8,701 nucleotides of DNA from Anaerolineales bacterium (lineage in GTDB: Bacteria > Chloroflexota > Anaerolineae > Anaerolineales > E44-bin32). The notes beneath the pieces are model-generated. The model was not told the DNA's origin. It saw nothing but the letters and a program-made list of their open reading frames with translations, and made no database searches. The DNA is taken from assembly GCA_030642885.1 (NCBI GenBank), contig DAOWMX010000082.1, positions 1-8,701 of the forward strand, given 5' to 3'. The position numbers and the translations under genes are program-made. Below are positions 5,893 through 8,701 of this stretch, piece by piece. The stretch's first letter is position 1, and each line of letters begins with the position of its first letter.

Positions 5893-7527
5893 TTAGAGAA
5901 TGGGCAAGGCAAAGGTGATAGATGTGCTTGCTGGGGTATGCTCATACCACATCACACCTTTCATGCTCTCCACGATCATGCGGATTTCGCCCATAGAAAG
6001 GCCCGGTCCCATTTGCCCAGAGACTGGATCTAACGCTGGGGATGTGATTGCCTGTACGGTGTCAGGCGAAAGCCCAGGGCTGGAATCGGAGACACGGACA
6101 GCAGCCCAGGCTCCGTCATGCATTTCGACATTTACTGTCAATGGAAACTCTTCACTCTGCGAGCGGAGAATTTCGAAGTAATGGGTCTCCAGGATAACTC
6201 TGCCTCGGACCGTCCGTCGAACCGCTGCTGCAACTACAGCCTCCAAGATCTGCTGCACTTTCTCGGGGTTGCCATGGAAGAGAGGGATGCTTTTCCCTCC
6301 TTCCGAGATGAGTTCCAGGCCCTTCGCTTCTGCTGCATTCTTCATTGATTCCACAGTCTCGTTCACCAGGCCGGAAATATCCACCATCTCGCGGGACTGT
6401 TCGGCATCGAGGTTGACAACAGGCATCGCGTCCAATCCGCGCAGCTGTTCCATCAATTGGTCTAGCGCCTGATGGATGCCCTCCTCATTCCCGGGGTCCG
6501 ATTTCAAAATACCATCTAATGTTTCCAGCGCCTGGCTTACCTCATGTGAAAATTCCGGGGTTGCTGCCGAGGAGACTGGCTGCAGGGTGAGCGGTTTGGT
6601 TTTTACACTGCGTTTTAGCGTGGCCTGTTCGAGCGCAACACCAGCCCAATCAGCTAAAGCCATCATCAGCGTTAGGTGATGCTCATTGAAGGTTCGAGGA
6701 GCGAGACGATTGTAAACTCCAAGAACACCGACGACCTTGTTTCTCATCCGCAGGGGAACATTGACGATAGACTGTACGAGAAAACCAGTCTGGACCTTGA
6801 CCGGCCCGGCTTCCATTGAAGGCTGGCGCAGGATTGGTTGACCGCTGTGGAACACTTCTCCAACGATCGTATCGCTAACCCGCAGCTTCTGTAGGCTGGC
6901 ATGCTTGTCACCAGCCTGTTTACTCGCCCGCAGCACGAGCTCCTTACTCTCAGGTTCCGCCAGGTAAATTGAGGCCTCTTCCGCATCGGTGACAAAGGCG
7001 GCTGCCTCAACAACGCTGCGGAGAATCTCGTTCAGGTCATCTAAGCTGACGACGGCACGACCGATCTCGCTGAGCATCCGAATTTCATCGGTTCGCCTTC
7101 GAAGCTGCTCCCGTAATCCGTCCATCCGTGAAGTGAGGATCTCAGTATCCGCTTGGGCGGATCGGGTTTCGCTCACATCGGATATCGCCTGACACAATTC
7201 AGACGGACGGTACGGTTTCAACAGAAAATCGTCTACACCGAGTCGAAAAAGCTCTCTCAAACGAGATAGCGGAAAGTGCGCTGCGAGTAGGATGGCGGGC
7301 GAATCATCCCCGTTGGAGCGGAAGTTCCTAAGGCTTGCGAGCGGATCCCCGCGCAGCTGAGTCACATCCACGACCAATACGTCCGGGTCAGGCGCCTGCT
7401 CACTTTGCACCCAAGCTTGAAAGCCGGATGGTTTAAGGATGCGTTCAACGATCGCTTGTGCGTTTGACTCAACATCAGCGATCACAATAATTTGCGGAGA
7501 TATCTCAGAAGACGGATTCTCGCTCAT
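5893..7527 (-). CDS. Receiver-GAF protein with a degenerate histidine-kinase module
   Basis: A 544-residue cytoplasmic protein. The receiver domain (about 12-120) has D18, the putative phosphate acceptor D54 in VLVVDVTQ, and K104 in LLKPYRPSEL. A charged coiled coil (about 127-160) leads to a GAF domain (about 165-305) ending VVGVLGVYNR and ALADWAGVALEQA. The C-terminal half resembles a histidine kinase: FSHEVSQALETLDGIL (326-341) recalls an H-box with H328, then GNPEKVQQIL leads into an N-box region where both expected asparagines are alanines (A430, A434). The G1 box reads DSSPGLS (481-487) instead of DxGxG. An end resembling the G2 box and the final strand remains (GPGLSMGEIRMIVESMKG, FALPIL). 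ATP binding is doubtful, so it is probably a ligand-sensing scaffold or pseudokinase. The ribosome binding site is weak (AAAGAAA). Confidence 0.85.
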   Translation of the reverse strand: MSENPSSEISPQIIVIADVESNAQAIVERILKPSGFQAWVQSEQAPDPDVLVVDVTQLRGDPLASLRNFRSNGDDSPAILLAAHFPLSRLRELFRLGVDDFLLKPYRPSELCQAISDVSETRSAQADTEILTSRMDGLREQLRRRTDEIRMLSEIGRAVVSLDDLNEILRSVVEAAAFVTDAEEASIYLAEPESKELVLRASKQAGDKHASLQKLRVSDTIVGEVFHSGQPILRQPSMEAGPVKVQTGFLVQSIVNVPLRMRNKVVGVLGVYNRLAPRTFNEHHLTLMMALADWAGVALEQATLKRSVKTKPLTLQPVSSAATPEFSHEVSQALETLDGILKSDPGNEEGIHQALDQLMEQLRGLDAMPVVNLDAEQSREMVDISGLVNETVESMKNAAEAKGLELISEGGKSIPLFHGNPEKVQQILEAVVAAAVRRTVRGRVILETHYFEILRSQSEEFPLTVNVEMHDGAWAAVRVSDSSPGLSPDTVQAITSPALDPVSGQMGPGLSMGEIRMIVESMKGVMWYEHTPASTSITFALPIL

Positions 7528-7545
7528 AACATTTCTTTCAATGAG

Positions 7546-7565
7546 GACGCAGCAAGGACTGCGTT
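7546..7565 (-). promoter_or_regulatory. Leader hairpin before the receiver-GAF gene
   Basis: ACGCAG (7547-7552) and CTGCGT (7559-7564) form a perfect 6-bp stem with a 6-base loop; an extra G-T pair extends it. It lies about 20 bases before the start codon. On the RNA the loop reads UCCUUG. A role is unproven. Confidence 0.3.
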
Positions 7566-7741
7566 CGGTGGGAATACGCAGATATGCATCCGACCAAGAT
7601 TATGTTGATGCCCGGCTATTATCTTGCCGCCAGTAACCGCAATTATTCATCATACGGGTCTAAAAAGACAATCCGGGTGATAAGAAACGTCGACCTTCGC
7701 AGTGCGTGCACAAACAAAGGCGTCATCGTCAGGCTTCTTCG

Positions 7742-7750
7742 ATTGTAGCA
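7742..7750 (-). promoter_or_regulatory. Possible extended -10 promoter for the receiver-GAF operon
   Basis: The minus strand reads TGCTACAAT, an extended -10 (TG, one base, then TACAAT). The hexamer 17 bp upstream, GAATCA, is a poor -35, which extended -10 promoters can tolerate. A transcript would begin near 7735, with a leader of about 200 bases. The box lies just downstream of the lepB stop, so the regulator could be transcribed separately from lepB. The rest of the 253-bp gap holds no ORF that I can support. Confidence 0.4.
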
Positions 7751-7780
7751 TAAGGAGGGATAGATGATTCGTTACTTTGG

Positions 7781-8386
7781 TCACTCTTCCGCGGCGACGG
7801 CGAGATCATAATGTGGGATTATTCCCGCCTCTGAGGGAGGCCAATAGACAAAGACAGCCTTGCCGATGATTTCCTCGATCGGTAGAGGTCCCCAATTTTG
7901 AGAGTCAGAGGAGTTGTTGCGGTTATCACCAAGGACGAAGAGTTCATCTGGACCGATGACCCACTCGCCGTCATAGCGGGGGGTGGCTGCGAGATAAGTT
8001 TCATCAAGGACTTGTCCGTCGATGTACACATCTCCCCCGCGGATCGTGACTGTGTTTCCGGGAAGGCCGATTACGCGTTTGATAAATCGTCGTGAGGGGT
8101 TGAGCGGGAAGCGAAAGACGATGATGTCCCCCCTATCCGCTTCGTTCCATCGATAGGCGATGCGGTTTACAACGACGAATTGCCCTTCGTGCAAACTCGG
8201 CTCCATGCTGATACCTTCTACACGAATTCGTGCCGTAAGGAGATTGACGGCAAGGAAGAGCACTCCGGCGATCACCACAGTCTGGATGAGTTCTCCAAAA
8301 AAGCGTAAGATCCGCGTTCGCAGCGGAGGTGAGACGGCGGCGCCCCACTCAGGGGGCGCGGTTTCATGCGTCGGAGTGTCTTGCAT
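7781..8386 (-). CDS. lepB: Signal peptidase I
   Basis: A 201-residue membrane protease that removes signal peptides from exported proteins on the outer face of the cytoplasmic membrane. One N-terminal membrane helix spans about 30-50 (FFGELIQTVVIAGVLFLAVNLL). Box B, GISMEPSL, holds the nucleophile S60. Box C follows (GQFVVVNR). Box D, RRFIKRVIGLPG, holds the general base K103. Box E is VLGDNRNNSSDS (151-162). All catalytic elements of the S26 family are present, and the length fits a compact single-helix form. No Shine-Dalgarno is visible close to the ATG; instead TATAAT (minus strand) ends 8 bases before it, so the message may be leaderless. It follows der by 68 bp on the same strand. Confidence 0.96.
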   Translation of the reverse strand: MQDTPTHETAPPEWGAAVSPPLRTRILRFFGELIQTVVIAGVLFLAVNLLTARIRVEGISMEPSLHEGQFVVVNRIAYRWNEADRGDIIVFRFPLNPSRRFIKRVIGLPGNTVTIRGGDVYIDGQVLDETYLAATPRYDGEWVIGPDELFVLGDNRNNSSDSQNWGPLPIEEIIGKAVFVYWPPSEAGIIPHYDLAVAAEE

Positions 8387-8394
8387 GGCGATAG

Positions 8395-8400
8395 ATTATA
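8395..8400 (-). promoter_or_regulatory. TATAAT box directly before lepB
   Basis: A perfect -10 hexamer on the minus strand, 8 bases before the lepB ATG, placing the transcript start at or within a few bases of the start codon. No good -35 is found at 16-18 bp spacing (ACTTTC at 17). A small hairpin, TGGCC-GGA-GGCCA on the minus strand (8404-8416), lies immediately upstream, within the spacer. Confidence 0.4.
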
Positions 8401-8454
8401 TCATGGCCTCCGGCCACGAAAGTGCAAGGGCACCTGCGAAAATTGGCGCGATCT

Positions 8455-8701
8455 TTATCGGTCACGCTTGCGGAACGAGAGCCGTATCGGTGTGCCAAGA
8501 AAACCATATTCGTTGCGAATCTGATTTTCAAGGTAGCGGACGTACGAGAAATGGACTAAGTCTGGATTGTTGACATGGAAGAGGAAGGTAGGAGGGTTAG
8601 TCCTTACCTGAGAGACAAAGAGGATATTCAGGCGCTTACCCTTGCGTGTGGGAGGGGCATGTGTGTTGAGAGCTTTTTGGAGTAAGCGGTTAAGCTCTCC
8701 G
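8455..8701 (-). CDS. der: Ribosome assembly GTPase Der (EngA), C-terminal part only
   Basis: The last 82 codons of a gene continuing past the window edge. The protein reads GELNRLLQKALNTHAPP at its visible start, then RLNILFVSQVRTNPPTF, HFSYVRYLENQIRNEYGF and GTPIRLSFRKRDR before a TAA stop. This is the characteristic KH-like C-terminal domain of Der, a tandem-GTPase factor for 50S ribosomal subunit maturation. The two GTPase domains lie outside the window and cannot be judged. It lies upstream of lepB on the same strand with a 68-bp gap, and the two could be co-transcribed. Confidence 0.93.
   Translation of the reverse strand, partial: GELNRLLQKALNTHAPPTRKGKRLNILFVSQVRTNPPTFLFHVNNPDLVHFSYVRYLENQIRNEYGFLGTPIRLSFRKRDR

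Noticed and set aside
8160..8573. A 137-codon plus-strand open frame
   Set aside because: It lies opposite lepB and der, both with clear family motifs; its protein has shadow-like composition.

Overview
The window looks like a chromosomal stretch of a Gram-positive-type or Chloroflexota-like bacterium. An Anaerolineae-type Chloroflexota is my best guess, made from memory of family style: the SGFN form of the ComEC motif, a der-lepB neighbourhood, a receiver-GAF regulator and a TGCTACAAT-type -10. No search was possible, so the taxonomy is inference. The right-hand 5.9 kb is ordinary host DNA, all on the minus strand. The left 2.8 kb is accessory DNA read on the plus strand.

Left part (1-1431): a complete IS256-family insertion sequence whose left tip is the first base of the window. 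It has imperfect terminal inverted repeats of about 25 bp, an apparently intact DDE transposase, and a strong stem-loop whose 3' arm covers the ribosome binding site and ends at the base before the ATG.

Middle (1448-2892): a small cassette with two genes, an HTH protein and a Fic-fold protein. They match the pair known as mobile mystery proteins A and B. The cassette is flanked by 61-bp direct repeats (58/61 identical). The right copy is the real 3' end of comEC including its stop codon; the left copy is a stranded second comEC 3' end. This looks like insertion at the end of a protein-coding gene that leaves the gene intact, yet no recombinase lies between the repeats. Upstream of the A gene, three ACAAG-N6-CTTGT operator-like palindromes are spaced exactly 33 bp apart, and the last sits between the -35 and -10 of a good promoter.

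Right part (2832-8701, minus strand, in transcription order): the 3' end of der (GTPase for 50S ribosome assembly), lepB (signal peptidase I), a receiver-GAF protein with a decayed histidine-kinase module, a small unrecognised protein built from two copies of one motif, and comEC (DNA-uptake channel). The ComEC beta-lactamase-like domain has lost its metal-binding histidines. The regulator and the small protein are 14 bp apart and are probably co-transcribed. A hairpin pair at the end of the small gene may separate it from comEC.

Gene-free stretches: 1432-1700 holds the left repeat plus the operators and promoter; 2760-2831 holds nothing clear; 5193-5344 holds the hairpin pair and the comEC ribosome binding site; 7528-7780 holds a possible promoter and a leader hairpin; 8387-8454 holds a -10-like box very close to lepB.
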